From an uncultured Myxococcales bacterium (lineage in GTDB: Bacteria; Myxococcota_A; UBA9042), in the NCBI GenBank assembly GCA_903929795.1, contig CAIYWC010000091.1, forward strand, positions 62,001 to 126,000: a stretch of 64,000 nt of DNA. Reading direction: 5' to 3'. Position 1 is the stretch's first letter. Every line of letters starts with the position of its first letter. The position numbers and the translations under genes are program-made. The notes under the pieces were generated by a model. It was not told where the DNA came from. It saw nothing but the letters and a program-made list of their open reading frames with translations, and ran no database searches. Of this stretch, positions 1 to 8,737 are shown one piece after another.

Positions 1-744
1 GTCCCACGTGGCGTCGATGTACGCGGCCGTCTTGGGCAAAAACCGCCAGGAGCCATTCAAGCGCGTGTGGACGGTGTTGGTGTTGAAGCCGCCGTAATCC
101 TCAAAGCGATCAATAATGTAACCGCCCGAGAGCGCGATATTGAACGGCCGGCGCTCCGGCGTGTCGCCCGGGTGGAACTCGATACGGCCGCCGACGTCGT
201 TCAGGTTGCGATTCAACGTCTGCGTCGTCTCCCACGTGTTGGCCTGAAGCGAACGCGTGAAGAAGTCATACATCGTGAACGCGATCGGCTTGCGCTGGCC
301 AAACGTGACGTCCAGCGCGGCATTGCCGCCGAAATTGTTGAGGTTCTTGATCAGCTGGTCGTTGGACACGTAGACGCGGCCGTCGCCCGCCGCGGCAAAG
401 TTGAACACCGTGTTGCCCGTCAGGTCATTTTGCAACGACAGCCGCGGCGTGATGCGCACGGATGCCGCGCCGCGAATCGGATTGTTCAGCGCCTCCTGCG
501 GGCTGGCGTTGAAGATATTGGTGTCGTAGTAGCCAGTCACGCCGATGGACGGCCGCAGCAGGAAGTCGCCGCTGCGCAGGCCGCGGTCCTTGGCGATGGA
601 CGGCAACGCCATTTCCGCCGACTGGGCCAGGACCGGCGTGGCCACCAGCGTCACGGCTGCCACGGCGCCCAGAACGAGCGACGCGACCAGGGCCGTCAGC
701 GCGTGTCCAAACGTTCGGCGGTATGTCGGTTGAAGCTTGAGCAC
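1..744 (-). CDS. Outer-membrane beta-barrel porin (BBP2_2-like), C-terminus cut by window edge
   Basis: This gene is absent from the ORF track because its end lies outside the window. It reads as one open frame of 248 codons from a GTG at 744, with a GAGGAAG ribosome site 7 nt upstream. The N-terminus has a basic start, a hydrophobic signal segment and a VLAQ-type signal peptidase I site. The segment GVTGYYDTNIFNA resembles the opening of the putative beta-barrel porin 2 family (PF10082), where a Y-D-x-N-I/V-F motif follows the signal peptide. The remaining residues alternate polar and hydrophobic stretches typical of outer-membrane strands. In that family such proteins often accompany exopolysaccharide export genes; here the only visible partner is the secreted protein just upstream, so the substrate is unknown. 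Confidence 0.75.
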   Translation of the reverse strand, partial: MLKLQPTYRRTFGHALTALVASLVLGAVAAVTLVATPVLAQSAEMALPSIAKDRGLRSGDFLLRPSIGVTGYYDTNIFNASPQEALNNPIRGAASVRITPRLSLQNDLTGNTVFNFAAAGDGRVYVSNDQLIKNLNNFGGNAALDVTFGQRKPIAFTMYDFFTRSLQANTWETTQTLNRNLNDVGGRIEFHPGDTPERRPFNIALSGGYIIDRFEDYGGFNTNTVHTRLNGSWRFLPKTAAYIDATWD

Positions 745-807
745 GTTCTGACTTCCTCGGATGCGGGTGCAAGCGCTTTGGCGCATTGGAACTGCAAGGC
801 CTCGACG

Positions 808-1356
808 TTACGGCTTGAAGAACGGGCTCGCGGACGGCGGCACTTCCATGGCCGGCGTCAAGTCGATCAGCCCTGCGGTCGGGTTGATCTCCGGCATGTC
901 CTTGTCGATGTTCTTCTCAATGTACGGCCGACCATCGATCGTCCCGTCCACTGCCGGGCCACCGCAGCCCTTGAGTTGGCCTTGCAGCTCTTCGGCTTTA
1001 TTGAAGGCAATCGAGACCTTGACGTATTCGTGCTCAGCGCAGTCCGCATCCCGGCGCGAAGAGCATTCCTGCAGCGCCGTGTAATTGCTGTCCGCCAGGC
1101 GCTTCAAGCCGTTCATCGTCGTCAGCGCGTCATTCACGCAGTTGACGCGGTTGATGTTCTGCGAACGACGCGCGTCTTCCAGCTCCGAGAAGCCGTCGCT
1201 GACCATCGCGCTCATCTTGTCGATAAACGCCTTGGACTGCTGCATCTTCGAGTCGATCGACGCAGGATCGGTCGGCGACGCGTCTTGGGCGGCCACGCGA
1301 CCCGCAACGATCAAGCAGAAAGCTCCGATCATCATGGCAAGGTACTGGCGCTTCAT
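808..1356 (-). CDS. Secreted helical protein upstream of the porin
   Basis: The 182-aa product has a signal peptide (MKRQYLAMMIGAFCLIVAG, cleavage near VAAQ). The mature part is mostly helical and carries four cysteines, including NCVNDAL and the pair in ECSSRRDADCAEH. The start ATG is preceded by GAGGCCAGAGG. It sits 63 nt upstream of the GTG of the porin on the same strand, so the two are probably co-transcribed. From memory, small periplasmic proteins with an NCVN...LK...AEHEYVKVSIA pattern occur beside beta-barrel porins in deltaproteobacterial genomes, but no function is known to me. Confidence that the gene is real is high; its function is unknown. Confidence 0.8.
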   Translation of the reverse strand: MKRQYLAMMIGAFCLIVAGRVAAQDASPTDPASIDSKMQQSKAFIDKMSAMVSDGFSELEDARRSQNINRVNCVNDALTTMNGLKRLADSNYTALQECSSRRDADCAEHEYVKVSIAFNKAEELQGQLKGCGGPAVDGTIDGRPYIEKNIDKDMPEINPTAGLIDLTPAMEVPPSASPFFKP

Positions 1357-1952
1357 CCTCTGGCCTCATCCCGATGGGCAACGCCCCACCGGCTTCGCAA
1401 TCCACATACTGAGCGGCTTCGCAGCCTTCACACCGTGCCTTGCCAGACTGCGTTTGCCGTGCAGCGCCCAGGGCCGTTACGACCCCGCACGCCACTGGAC
1501 CCGCGCGAAACTACGGCGCTAAACGCCGCAAGTCCTCGCGAAGTACCGACCTCCACAGCGCCTCGTACCGGTTCGCGCGGCGGCTTTGGACCGCACTGCG
1601 CGGGTTAACGCGACGCAAGCAGCGGTACTGTATGGCTCGGTCATGCTGCCTGTCAACTCTCAGCCGGCTTTTTGGCGGGCTGCGGGCGACCCAGCGCTCA
1701 CACATCCACACAACTTCACCCTCGCGCAGAGAGCTTTGGCGCTGTGCAAATGGCGGCTCCGGCAAATCGACCTTCGGTCTGGCGGAGTCTGCTGAGTGGG
1801 TTGCCGCTTGGCGCGCGGAGGATCAAAAGATTTTTGCAAGACTGCGCGCGCGCGGGAATCTCGCGCTCGGCATCAGAAGCTGGTAGTTTGCAAAAGCGCA
1901 GCGCGCACGGCCGTCACGGACTTTTTGCCGCGCGATTGGAAGGGGGAAACGG
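1357..1952. other. Gene-free divergent region, about 600 nt
   Basis: This stretch separates a minus-strand secreted-protein gene from the plus-strand UPF0158 gene. The ORFs listed here (for example 1440..1886) have mixed codon use, no ribosome site and no recognisable domain, so I do not accept them. The region should hold the promoters of both flanking units, but I could not find a convincing -35/-10 pair or a terminator. Nothing else is recognisable. Confidence 0.5.
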
Positions 1953-2516
1953 ATGCCAGTGGAGCCGACCTTGACGCCCGCCGTCGGCGATTGGCCGCAG
2001 CTGGTCAAGCTGTTTGCCGAGGCCAGTCCGCTGCGGATGGGCCACTGGAATCCGCTGACGGGCGAAGTCTTCGCGGCGCCGCGGCGCAAGAACGCGCGGG
2101 CGATCGCGGAGGCCTTTGAGTTGCGCCTGCTGGACGAGGAAGGCTGGTTGGAAGTCCCCTTTCTGGAGAGCGACGAGGCCTTTGCCCTGGCGGTGAATTG
2201 GGCGCAGTCGCTCGATCCGGGCCGCGGTAAGGCGGCGGTCACCCAGGCGCTGGGGCAGGACAAGCCGTTTCGGCAACTGCGCGTCGTGCTTGGCCAGATG
2301 GTCGGGCTGCAGCGCCGCTACGAGAAAGCCGTGCGCGAGGAGGCCGAGGCGCGCTTGGTCGAACTCTGCGTCGGGCTTGGCTTTTCGCTCGATCACCCAC
2401 GGTTTGGGGAGCTGGCGCCGTACTTCGCGGATCCGGAGACACCGGCTGTGACGACCGTGACGGCTGTGCAGCGCCGGGTCAACGCGCTGTCGATCGGGAG
2501 GGCCCCATGCGCCTGA
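1953..2516 (+). CDS. UPF0158 family protein
   Basis: The 187-aa product matches the layout I know for UPF0158 (PF03682). It has an early GHWNPLTGEVF strand, a WLEVPFLESDEAF segment, then AVTQALGQDKPFRQLRVVL and a final helical part (RRYEKAVREEAEARLVELCVGLGF). No catalytic role is established for this family. The ATG at 1953 is supported by an AGGGGG site. The gene overlaps the next one by 10 nt, and the third gene follows 3 nt after that, so the three form a short operon. Confidence 0.7.
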   Translation: MPVEPTLTPAVGDWPQLVKLFAEASPLRMGHWNPLTGEVFAAPRRKNARAIAEAFELRLLDEEGWLEVPFLESDEAFALAVNWAQSLDPGRGKAAVTQALGQDKPFRQLRVVLGQMVGLQRRYEKAVREEAEARLVELCVGLGFSLDHPRFGELAPYFADPETPAVTTVTAVQRRVNALSIGRAPCA

Positions 2517-3052
2517 TCGCCTGCGCGCTCGCATGCGCCGCGTTGGCTTGCAGCCGGGCGCCGACCGAACCCACGGCCGATGCGCCACCGACGATCGCGC
2601 CAGCCGCGGAGCCGCGCGCCGTTGAAGAAGCGCCGAGAAAGATTGAACACTTCGCTGGACGTGGCGTGCTGCAAATCGCGGATCGGCCCAATGGTCCGAC
2701 GATCGCCTTGGAGTTGGCACGCCAGGAGCCTGAACGCCAACAGGGCCTGATGTTTCGCCAGAAGATGGCGGACGACCACGGTATGCTGTTTTTCATGCCG
2801 TACGACAACGACTGGGTGTTCTACATGCGCAACACCTACATCCCGTTGGACATGGTGTTTATCGATCGCGATTGGCGCGTCGCGGGTATGGTCGAGAACG
2901 TGCCGCCGCTGACCGAGGATCACCGTTCAGTCGGCAAGGAATCGCGTTATGTTCTTGAACTAACTGCACATAATGCAACGAAGCTGGGGATTCGCGCTGG
3001 CACCAAGCTGCTGTTTGAACCGCGGCCGGACGCGGTCAGCCCCGTGCCCTAG
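2507..3052 (+). CDS. DUF192 lipoprotein
   Basis: The 181-aa protein starts with a lipoprotein signal (lipobox ALAC, lipidated Cys15), then a Pro/Ala-rich tether to about residue 50. A DUF192 domain (PF02643) fills the rest: the sequences LARQEPERQQGLMFRQKM, GMLFFMPYDNDWVFYMRNTYIPLDMVFID and the VLEL segment near the C-terminus follow the family pattern. DUF192 proteins are small beta-barrel-like exported proteins without a proven enzymatic role. The ATG at 2507 lies inside the end of the UPF0158 frame, with GGGAGG just upstream, so translation is coupled. Confidence 0.85.
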   Translation: MRLIACALACAALACSRAPTEPTADAPPTIAPAAEPRAVEEAPRKIEHFAGRGVLQIADRPNGPTIALELARQEPERQQGLMFRQKMADDHGMLFFMPYDNDWVFYMRNTYIPLDMVFIDRDWRVAGMVENVPPLTEDHRSVGKESRYVLELTAHNATKLGIRAGTKLLFEPRPDAVSPVP

Positions 3053-3055
3053 CCG

Positions 3056-3544
3056 ATGGACGCCCACGCGCTGCACGCCGTCCTGCGGCACGACGCCGAA
3101 CTGCTGGCCGCGCGCCTGCCGGAGATGCCACGCGCGGATCGGCCCGCGGCGCGCCAGCTTGCGCTGCGGGCGTGGCGGTTGCTGGACGATCCCAAGCCCA
3201 AGGCGCCGGCGCTCCTGGCGCTGCTTGGCGAGCTGCACGCGGTGCTCGGCGTCCGGGAGCTGGGCAAACCGGCGATGGCGGTCTGGCGGATGCGCGCGAC
3301 GCAGCCGTGGCCGGAGGTCCTGCGGCGGACGCTGGTGGCGGATCGCGTGGTCGCGTGGCAGCGGCGGTTCGATCAGCGCTGGCAGGCACGCGTGGCACTA
3401 AGCGCGGCGCGGATCGACTGGCTGGAGGCGCGCGTGGCCGAGCGCGCGCACACGCAGGTGGCAACCGTGCGTGCGCCAACGGAATCGCCGGGCCGCGAGC
3501 CGCTGGAGCTGCTGCACAAGCGCGGCAGGTCGCGGTTTTCGTAA
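3056..3544 (+). CDS. Hypothetical helical protein
   Basis: The 162-aa product begins 3 nt after the DUF192 stop and has high-GC third positions, so it is probably the last gene of that operon. It is Ala/Arg/Leu-rich and predicted helical, without signal peptide, membrane segment or known motif; the C-terminal tail is basic (HKRGRSRFS). I do not recognise a family. The start has no clear Shine-Dalgarno and may depend on coupling to the upstream stop. Confidence 0.6.
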   Translation: MDAHALHAVLRHDAELLAARLPEMPRADRPAARQLALRAWRLLDDPKPKAPALLALLGELHAVLGVRELGKPAMAVWRMRATQPWPEVLRRTLVADRVVAWQRRFDQRWQARVALSAARIDWLEARVAERAHTQVATVRAPTESPGREPLELLHKRGRSRFS

Positions 3545-3558
3545 CTGCTTCCGGGCGA

Positions 3559-3587
3559 TTGTGAGGCGCTGCTGAAACCGTTATGCT
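3559..3587 (+). promoter_or_regulatory. Sigma-70-type promoter for the 785-aa lipoprotein gene
   Basis: TTGTGA (3559-3564) and TATGCT (3582-3587) are separated by 17 nt, 45 nt before the start codon. This is a four-of-six match to the -35 and -10 consensus elements at ideal spacing. It is a sequence-only prediction. Confidence 0.55.
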
Positions 3588-3632
3588 GCGGGCCGCCGCC
3601 GGGGCGGCTGTAGCCAATTTGAGGGGAAAATC

Positions 3633-5990
3633 ATGAAGATGAGCGCAATGTTTCAGACGCGGCTGCTGTCGCTGGCTTTGGCGGGTGGGCTGGCGGCGCT
3701 GGGCGCGTGCGGCACCAGCAGCACGGCGGACACGGACACCGCGGCAACCGACGACGTCGCGGCCGACACGCAAGTCGACGTCGCCGCCGATGTGTCGACG
3801 ACCGACGCGGGCCCCGACATCGCCGTCTGCACCAAAACCTGCGTCACGCCGCAAGGCCAGAGCGACGTCAGCCTCTGCGGCTCGATGGGCAAATACGACT
3901 GCGTCGCGGGCTGCTGCGTCGCGCTGTTCACCTGCGCAAGCGACAAGGACTGCCAGGGGCGCCTCGGCCAGCCGGAATGCCCGGACAACCGCTTCACGTG
4001 CGTCTGCGACGTGCCCAACGGCGTCTGCTACCAGAGCCAGTGCTTGAAAGACGCCGACTGCGCGAGCGGCAAGGTCTGCTCACAGGGCGGCTGCATCGCG
4101 GCGCCGACCACCAGCGGCTTGCACGCGCGGCTTTTGCGCACCGTTTTCATTGGCAAGCCCGGCCAGACGGTGAATTTGGCCGCGGATCTGGGCGCGCAGG
4201 CCTACGACGACAGCGGCAACGTCGCGAGCGCGGCGACCTTCACATTCACGGTCAAAGGCACGGCCGCGCCGACGCCCGCGGCGGGCAAGATTGCGCTGCC
4301 GGACACGGCGGGCGACTTCACGGTGACCGCTCAGGTCGTGGGCGGCGACGGCAAGGACTCCAACCCTGCGATCATCCATGATATTGGCAAGATCACGGCG
4401 GGCGTGCTGCGCGTCGCAGCTTTTGATGAAGAGACGCTGACGCCGCTGACGGGCAACCTCGTGGTCGTCGGTCAGTCCGACGCCGTGACGCCGGACACGG
4501 CGCAGACGGTCGCGCTGGTCAACGGCCAGGCCAACGTGGCGACACTGCATTTTCCCGCTGATATCCATCTCTTCGCGGCGAACCACGCACCGGTCACCGT
4601 GCTGGGCTATATGCCGGAAGGGACGACCGGCGACATCACGCTGACCTCGCCGCCCGTGGCGTTCGCGGATGTGGCGCTGAGCGACGACGGCACGCTCGTG
4701 TTCAGCAAGATCGTCGACGACACGGGCAAGATCGTCCACAACGGCACCAAGCTGATCAACGAGGACGTGCTGACCGGCACGATCGCCTACAGCGGCAACG
4801 GCGAAGCGGCGCTGGGCCTCACGTCTTTGTCCTTCAATAATGCGCTGTTGAGCTTCTCGATCGCCTCGATCCTCGGGCCCAACGTGACGCGCAAGTTCGA
4901 CAAGAACGCGCCGACGATTCTCAATCCGGGCTCCTACAACCAGGTCCCCGGCGGCGTGACGTTCGGCCTGGGCTCGCCGGTGATCACCAAGTATCTGCTG
5001 TCCGGCACACCGGGCAACCACAAGGTCTGGACGCTCGCTGGTCACATTGAACTGACGGCAATCACGGCGGATATTGGCAAGATCATGGACGCGGTCCAGG
5101 GCGGCGTGGACATCGGCAAGATCGTCGCGGTGCTGTTGCCGTTCCTCTCGACGTTCTACTCGCAGGTCGTCATGGACGTGCCGTTTGGCACGACGGTGTC
5201 CGACCCGATCCATGAGCTCGATCTGAATCCGCAGTTCCCGCTGCTGGTCCACACGGCGATCACGCCGCCCAAGCTGCCAGCGCTGGGCGACGGCACGTAC
5301 GCGGACCTGATTTTCGGCATTGGCGGCGCGATGTTGCCGTCGGGCGAGATTGTGCCGCTGGGCCTGACGGCGGCGGCGGACAAGAACCAGAGCTCGGATC
5401 CGTCCGATGGCATTGTGGACGCCGATCCGAATACCGACGGCGACCAGTCGACGCTGAACCTGTGGATGGCGCCGCTGCATTCAGGCCTACAATTCGGCAG
5501 CGCCAACCACGTGATCGTGTCGGCCGCGGTGGTGCTCGAAGGCACGACCAAGGACGCGAACGGCAAGATCCTGACCAGCCACAAGCAGGGCGGCTCGATC
5601 CAGATCACGCAGCCGGACTTCGCGCCCGCGACGCTGACTGTGGGCGATTTCCTGCCGCTGCCGGTTGGTTCGGTCTTCAGCGCGACCGACGGTACGCTCA
5701 AGGTCGTGGCGGTGCCAGGCGTCGACTTCTATCGCGTGACCCTGGACGGGCCCAACGGCACCGCGTGGCAGATCGTGCTGCCGGCTTCCGCGATTGGCAC
5801 GACGATCAAGCTGCCCAACATCCTGGCGCTCGGCGCGGACCAGGACTACCGGGCGACGGCGAAGGACTGCACGGTCGGCGCGTTCGTGCTCAAGGCGCCG
5901 CAGACGGTGCCGGCGCTGCTCAACAGCGCGCTCCTGACCGACCTGCTGCGCAACGTCAAGATGACCTCGTTCACGGACGCCAAGCTCTAA
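3633..5990 (+). CDS. Large Cys-containing lipoprotein with beta-sandwich domains
   Basis: The 785-aa protein carries a lipoprotein signal (lipobox LGAC, Cys26). A low-complexity Asp/Ala/Thr tether of about 40 residues follows. Next comes a Cys-rich segment (about residues 65-150) with CxxDxDC-like knots such as CASDKDCQGR and CLKDADCASGKVC. The remaining 600 residues are beta-rich and hydroxyl-rich, resembling immunoglobulin-like and jelly-roll modules, without a family I can name. A GAGGGG ribosome site supports the ATG. It is one of nine lipoproteins of similar build in this window and is likely displayed on the outer membrane; ligand or function is unknown. Copy 1 of the interspersed repeat starts at its stop codon. 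Confidence 0.85.
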   Translation: MKMSAMFQTRLLSLALAGGLAALGACGTSSTADTDTAATDDVAADTQVDVAADVSTTDAGPDIAVCTKTCVTPQGQSDVSLCGSMGKYDCVAGCCVALFTCASDKDCQGRLGQPECPDNRFTCVCDVPNGVCYQSQCLKDADCASGKVCSQGGCIAAPTTSGLHARLLRTVFIGKPGQTVNLAADLGAQAYDDSGNVASAATFTFTVKGTAAPTPAAGKIALPDTAGDFTVTAQVVGGDGKDSNPAIIHDIGKITAGVLRVAAFDEETLTPLTGNLVVVGQSDAVTPDTAQTVALVNGQANVATLHFPADIHLFAANHAPVTVLGYMPEGTTGDITLTSPPVAFADVALSDDGTLVFSKIVDDTGKIVHNGTKLINEDVLTGTIAYSGNGEAALGLTSLSFNNALLSFSIASILGPNVTRKFDKNAPTILNPGSYNQVPGGVTFGLGSPVITKYLLSGTPGNHKVWTLAGHIELTAITADIGKIMDAVQGGVDIGKIVAVLLPFLSTFYSQVVMDVPFGTTVSDPIHELDLNPQFPLLVHTAITPPKLPALGDGTYADLIFGIGGAMLPSGEIVPLGLTAAADKNQSSDPSDGIVDADPNTDGDQSTLNLWMAPLHSGLQFGSANHVIVSAAVVLEGTTKDANGKILTSHKQGGSIQITQPDFAPATLTVGDFLPLPVGSVFSATDGTLKVVAVPGVDFYRVTLDGPNGTAWQIVLPASAIGTTIKLPNILALGADQDYRATAKDCTVGAFVLKAPQTVPALLNSALLTDLLRNVKMTSFTDAKL

Positions 5991-6121
5991 CCACGCTGAC
6001 CGCTGTCGGCCACCAGACTTTCGCGGTCGGAGAAGCCGCATTTCGGACCGGACCGCGCGCGCACCTCGAGGTGGCACGCCGCGGATCGAGGATGTTCAAT
6101 CTCGAGCTTCGCTCAACGCCC
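5991..6121 (+). repeat. Interspersed intergenic element, copy 1
   Basis: The element starts directly after the TAA of the preceding gene with CACGCTGACC and contains the core GCATTTCGGACCGGACCGCG, followed by the hairpin CACCTCGAGGTG and GGCACGCCGCGGAT. It aligns by eye with copies near 39944, 46729 and 61873. It is the most diverged copy at its 3' end. It lies between two convergent genes. Confidence 0.7.
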
Positions 6122-6149
6122 CCCGCCGCGGCCGACTGTCCGCGCGCCG

Positions 6150-7106
6150 CTACCGCGCGAGCTTGGAACTCTTGAGGTAGGTCATCAGCTCAGCATCCGT
6201 GCCCAGCAGCACGTGCGTGCGCGTGCCCGGACCGCGCCCGGCGCCGAGGATCTGCGGATAAGCCTCCAGCGTCGCGAGAAACGCGTAGAGCTCCGGATCT
6301 GCGTTGTACGCGTCGGCGTAAATCTTGGTCGACTCCGCCTCGCCCTGGCCGGCGATCTCGCGCGACTTGCGGTACGCCTCCGAGCGAATCTCTGCCAGCT
6401 TGCGCTCACGCGTTCCCTGAATTTCTGCAGCCTTGCCCGCGCCTTCCGAGCGATACTGCTCGGCGACCTTTTGGCGCTCGGCGATCATCCGGCCAAAGAC
6501 ATTTTGCTGCACGGCTTCGATGTAGTTGATGCGCTTGAGGCGAACATCAATGATGTCAATACCATACGCCGCAAGTGTCATCTTGCGCGCCCGTTCCAGG
6601 ATCTCCTTGTGCAGCTCCAGCCGGCCTTTGCGCACGATCAGCTCATCGTGCGTCTCGGTATCCATGCCCGGCATCTCGACCGCGCGCGTGTCCGGGCGCA
6701 CGGCCTCAATCAGGTTGTTCTCCGAGATCGTCAGGCGCACCGTCGACTCAATCACGTCGTCCAGCCGCGTCTGCGCGCCTTCAAAATCGCGGACGCTGCG
6801 CAGGAATTTCAGCGAATCGACGATCTGCCAGCGCGCCGTGCAATCGACCCAGATGAAGCGCTTGTCCTTGGTCGGCACCTGCGCGCGATCGCTGTCCCAG
6901 CGCAGCAACTGCTTGCTGAAGCGGTGCACTTTGTCCCAGGGTGCGATGAACAGAAGTCCAGGCTCCGTGCGGGTTTTGCCCATCGGCTCGCCGAATTCGG
7001 TGATGACGACCTGCTCAAACTCGTTGACGACGACCAAGCAGTTCGCCGCCAGCCAAAAGCCGACGACGATGACGATGAGCGAAATGAGGGCGACGCGCTG
7101 GCTCAT
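6150..7106 (-). CDS. hflC: Protease modulator HflC (SPFH/Band 7)
   Basis: The 318-aa protein has one N-terminal membrane anchor (about residues 5-28) followed by the SPFH core with the family signatures VNEFEQVVITEFGEP, GLLFIAPWDKV and FIWVDCTARWQI. A long helical segment near the C-terminus includes RERKLAEIRSEAYRKSREIAGQGEAESTKIYADAY, typical of HflC. With HflK it forms a membrane-bound periplasmic assembly that modulates the FtsH protease (established for the family). The start ATG overlaps the hflK stop by 4 nt. Confidence 0.95.
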   Translation of the reverse strand: MSQRVALISLIVIVVGFWLAANCLVVVNEFEQVVITEFGEPMGKTRTEPGLLFIAPWDKVHRFSKQLLRWDSDRAQVPTKDKRFIWVDCTARWQIVDSLKFLRSVRDFEGAQTRLDDVIESTVRLTISENNLIEAVRPDTRAVEMPGMDTETHDELIVRKGRLELHKEILERARKMTLAAYGIDIIDVRLKRINYIEAVQQNVFGRMIAERQKVAEQYRSEGAGKAAEIQGTRERKLAEIRSEAYRKSREIAGQGEAESTKIYADAYNADPELYAFLATLEAYPQILGAGRGPGTRTHVLLGTDAELMTYLKSSKLAR

Positions 7107-8134
7107 GGGGCACCTCCAGCGGCTGCGGCAGGCGCTTCCGGCATCTTGACCACGCCCGAACTGAGCTGCAGCACCGGCAGAATCCCGCTCTTGGCGCCGC
7201 CGTCGAGCACGGTAATTTCATCAATCGCGGGAAGCACTTGCGCCATAGTCTCCAGGTACAGCCGCTTGCGCGTCACGTCCGGGGACTTCTTGTACTCGGC
7301 GAGGATCTGCCGGAACCGCTCCGCGTCGCCCTTGGCGCGGTTCACCCGCTCGCGGCGCGCGCCTTCCGCCCGCTCGACAGCCTGCAGCGCCTCGCCTTCC
7401 GCCTTGGGAATCTCGCGGTTGTACGCCGCGCGCGCCTCGTTGATCAGCTTTTCGCGGTCCTGCTCGGCGCGGTTGACGTCGTTGAAGCTGGCCTGCACCG
7501 GCTCCGGCGGCGTCACGCCGCGCAGCTGCACGGCGATGACCTTGATGCCGGCGTGGTAGCTGTTGAACGACTTCTGCAGCAGCGTCTGCGCCTCCGCTTC
7601 GATCTGGTTGCGGCCCACGGTCAGCAGGTCGTCCACGGTTCGGCTGCCCGCGACCTCGCGCAGCACGGCTTCCGACAGGTCGCGCACGGTGGCGTCCGGC
7701 TCGTTCAGGTGAAACCAGTAGTCCGTCGCGCTGGTGATGCGGTACTGGACGATCCACTCGACATCGGCGATGTTCAAATCCCCAGTCAAAGTCAGGGATT
7801 CCACGGCGTATGGCCCCTTGACGAACTCCGAGCGCACGTCTGCCTTGGTGGTGCGAAAGCCGAATTCCTGCTTCAGCACGCGCTCCGTCGGAAAGCGCGC
7901 CACGGTGTCCAGGCCAAACGGCAGCTTGAAGTGAAAGCCCGGCCCTTCCGTGGTCGTGTAGCGGCCCAGACGCAGGACGACCGCGTGCTCGTCCGTGCCG
8001 ACGGTGTAAAACGCCGAGCGCGCCGTCGCGACCGCCAGCAGCGCCAGCACGACCCATAAAACCCAATGAATCCAAGTACCAGGCGGTCGCCATTCCGGCG
8101 GTCGAAAGCCAGCGTCACGATGCGGCATTGCCAT
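7103..8134 (-). CDS. hflK: FtsH protease activity modulator HflK
   Basis: The 343-aa protein has a short Pro/Arg-rich cytoplasmic N-terminus, one membrane helix (about residues 22-44), and the SPFH domain with TVGTDEHAVVLRLGRYTTTEGPG and VQLRGVTPPEPVQASFNDVNRAEQDRE. The latter is the HflK-type signature preceding the coiled coil. It pairs with HflC encoded immediately downstream with a 4-nt overlap. An AAGGA ribosome site precedes the ATG. The small gene upstream is 18 nt away and probably in the same operon. Confidence 0.95.
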   Translation of the reverse strand: MAMPHRDAGFRPPEWRPPGTWIHWVLWVVLALLAVATARSAFYTVGTDEHAVVLRLGRYTTTEGPGFHFKLPFGLDTVARFPTERVLKQEFGFRTTKADVRSEFVKGPYAVESLTLTGDLNIADVEWIVQYRITSATDYWFHLNEPDATVRDLSEAVLREVAGSRTVDDLLTVGRNQIEAEAQTLLQKSFNSYHAGIKVIAVQLRGVTPPEPVQASFNDVNRAEQDREKLINEARAAYNREIPKAEGEALQAVERAEGARRERVNRAKGDAERFRQILAEYKKSPDVTRKRLYLETMAQVLPAIDEITVLDGGAKSGILPVLQLSSGVVKMPEAPAAAAGGAP

Positions 8135-8152
8135 GTGCAGTCCTTTGTGGCG

Positions 8153-8626
8153 TCAGGACGCCAGATCGTCGTCCTTGTCCGTCTCCGGCACGCCGGTGAA
8201 AAAGCGTCGCAACGCCTCGTCACCTTTGGTTTTTTCCGTGGTTGCCTGAGGCGGCGCGGCCGCATCCTCGGCGCGCATTTTGCGCGACTCGTCCAGGATG
8301 GCGTCAAAAAGGCTCGGCAGCCGCTGCATCAGGCGCGCCTTGACCGGCTCGCGCAGCGTGATTTGGTCAATGCCCTCGAACGCCTCAAGGAACAGCACCA
8401 CCTCGGGTGGCAGCACCGTGCGGACCCACTGCCAGCCCACCGGCGCCACGCTGTCCACGTCTTGCCAGCGCAGCCAGTTGCCGACCGTGCCGCTCTCCGG
8501 GTCGCGCGCCCGCAGCGTGCCGTCGTCGTCGATCTCGGCCACGATGTACGCCTTGCCGACGGTGTAGTTGTGGTTGTTGGCGTTGCCGGTAATGAAGATT
8601 CGGCTGCCCAATGGCCAAGTGCGCAT
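8153..8626 (-). CDS. Small cytosolic protein with SH3-like barrel, hflKC operon
   Basis: I place the start at the internal ATG at 8626 (157 aa) rather than the ORF-track start because AGGAGAG lies 7 nt upstream of it and the upstream extension looks non-coding. Residues 1-60 (LGSRIFITGNANNHNYTVGKAYIVAEIDDDGTLRARD) look like a small beta-barrel; the rest is helical with an acidic tail (ETDKDDDLAS). I know no family function. Its position at the head of hflKC suggests a link to membrane proteostasis, but that is inference only. Confidence 0.7.
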   Translation of the reverse strand: MRTWPLGSRIFITGNANNHNYTVGKAYIVAEIDDDGTLRARDPESGTVGNWLRWQDVDSVAPVGWQWVRTVLPPEVVLFLEAFEGIDQITLREPVKARLMQRLPSLFDAILDESRKMRAEDAAAPPQATTEKTKGDEALRRFFTGVPETDKDDDLAS

Positions 8627-8737
8627 GGCGACTCTCCTTTGGTGACGTGACCCGTCCCCGCGTCGGCGCAACATAGCACATTGCGGCCCGCCGTGGGGCC
8701 GTTGCAAGGTTTTCGCGAATCGCGGATGCTGGCGGCC

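Noticed and set aside
750-807. Possible degenerate copy of the interspersed element after the 808 gene
   Set aside because: Only short similarity (GCAGTTC, CGCTTGC, ACCCGC) over 60 nt; cannot be told from chance at this base composition.
1440-1886. 148-aa ORF between the porin and UPF0158 units
   Set aside because: Low-complexity Arg/Ser-rich translation, no ribosome site, mixed codon use.
4080-5480. Long minus-strand ORF of 466 aa opposite the lipoprotein gene
   Set aside because: Arg/His-rich shadow frame caused by high GC; no ribosome site, no domain, and the plus strand has a clear lipoprotein signal and domain structure. The same applies to 20503..22545, 40427..43258 and other antisense frames.
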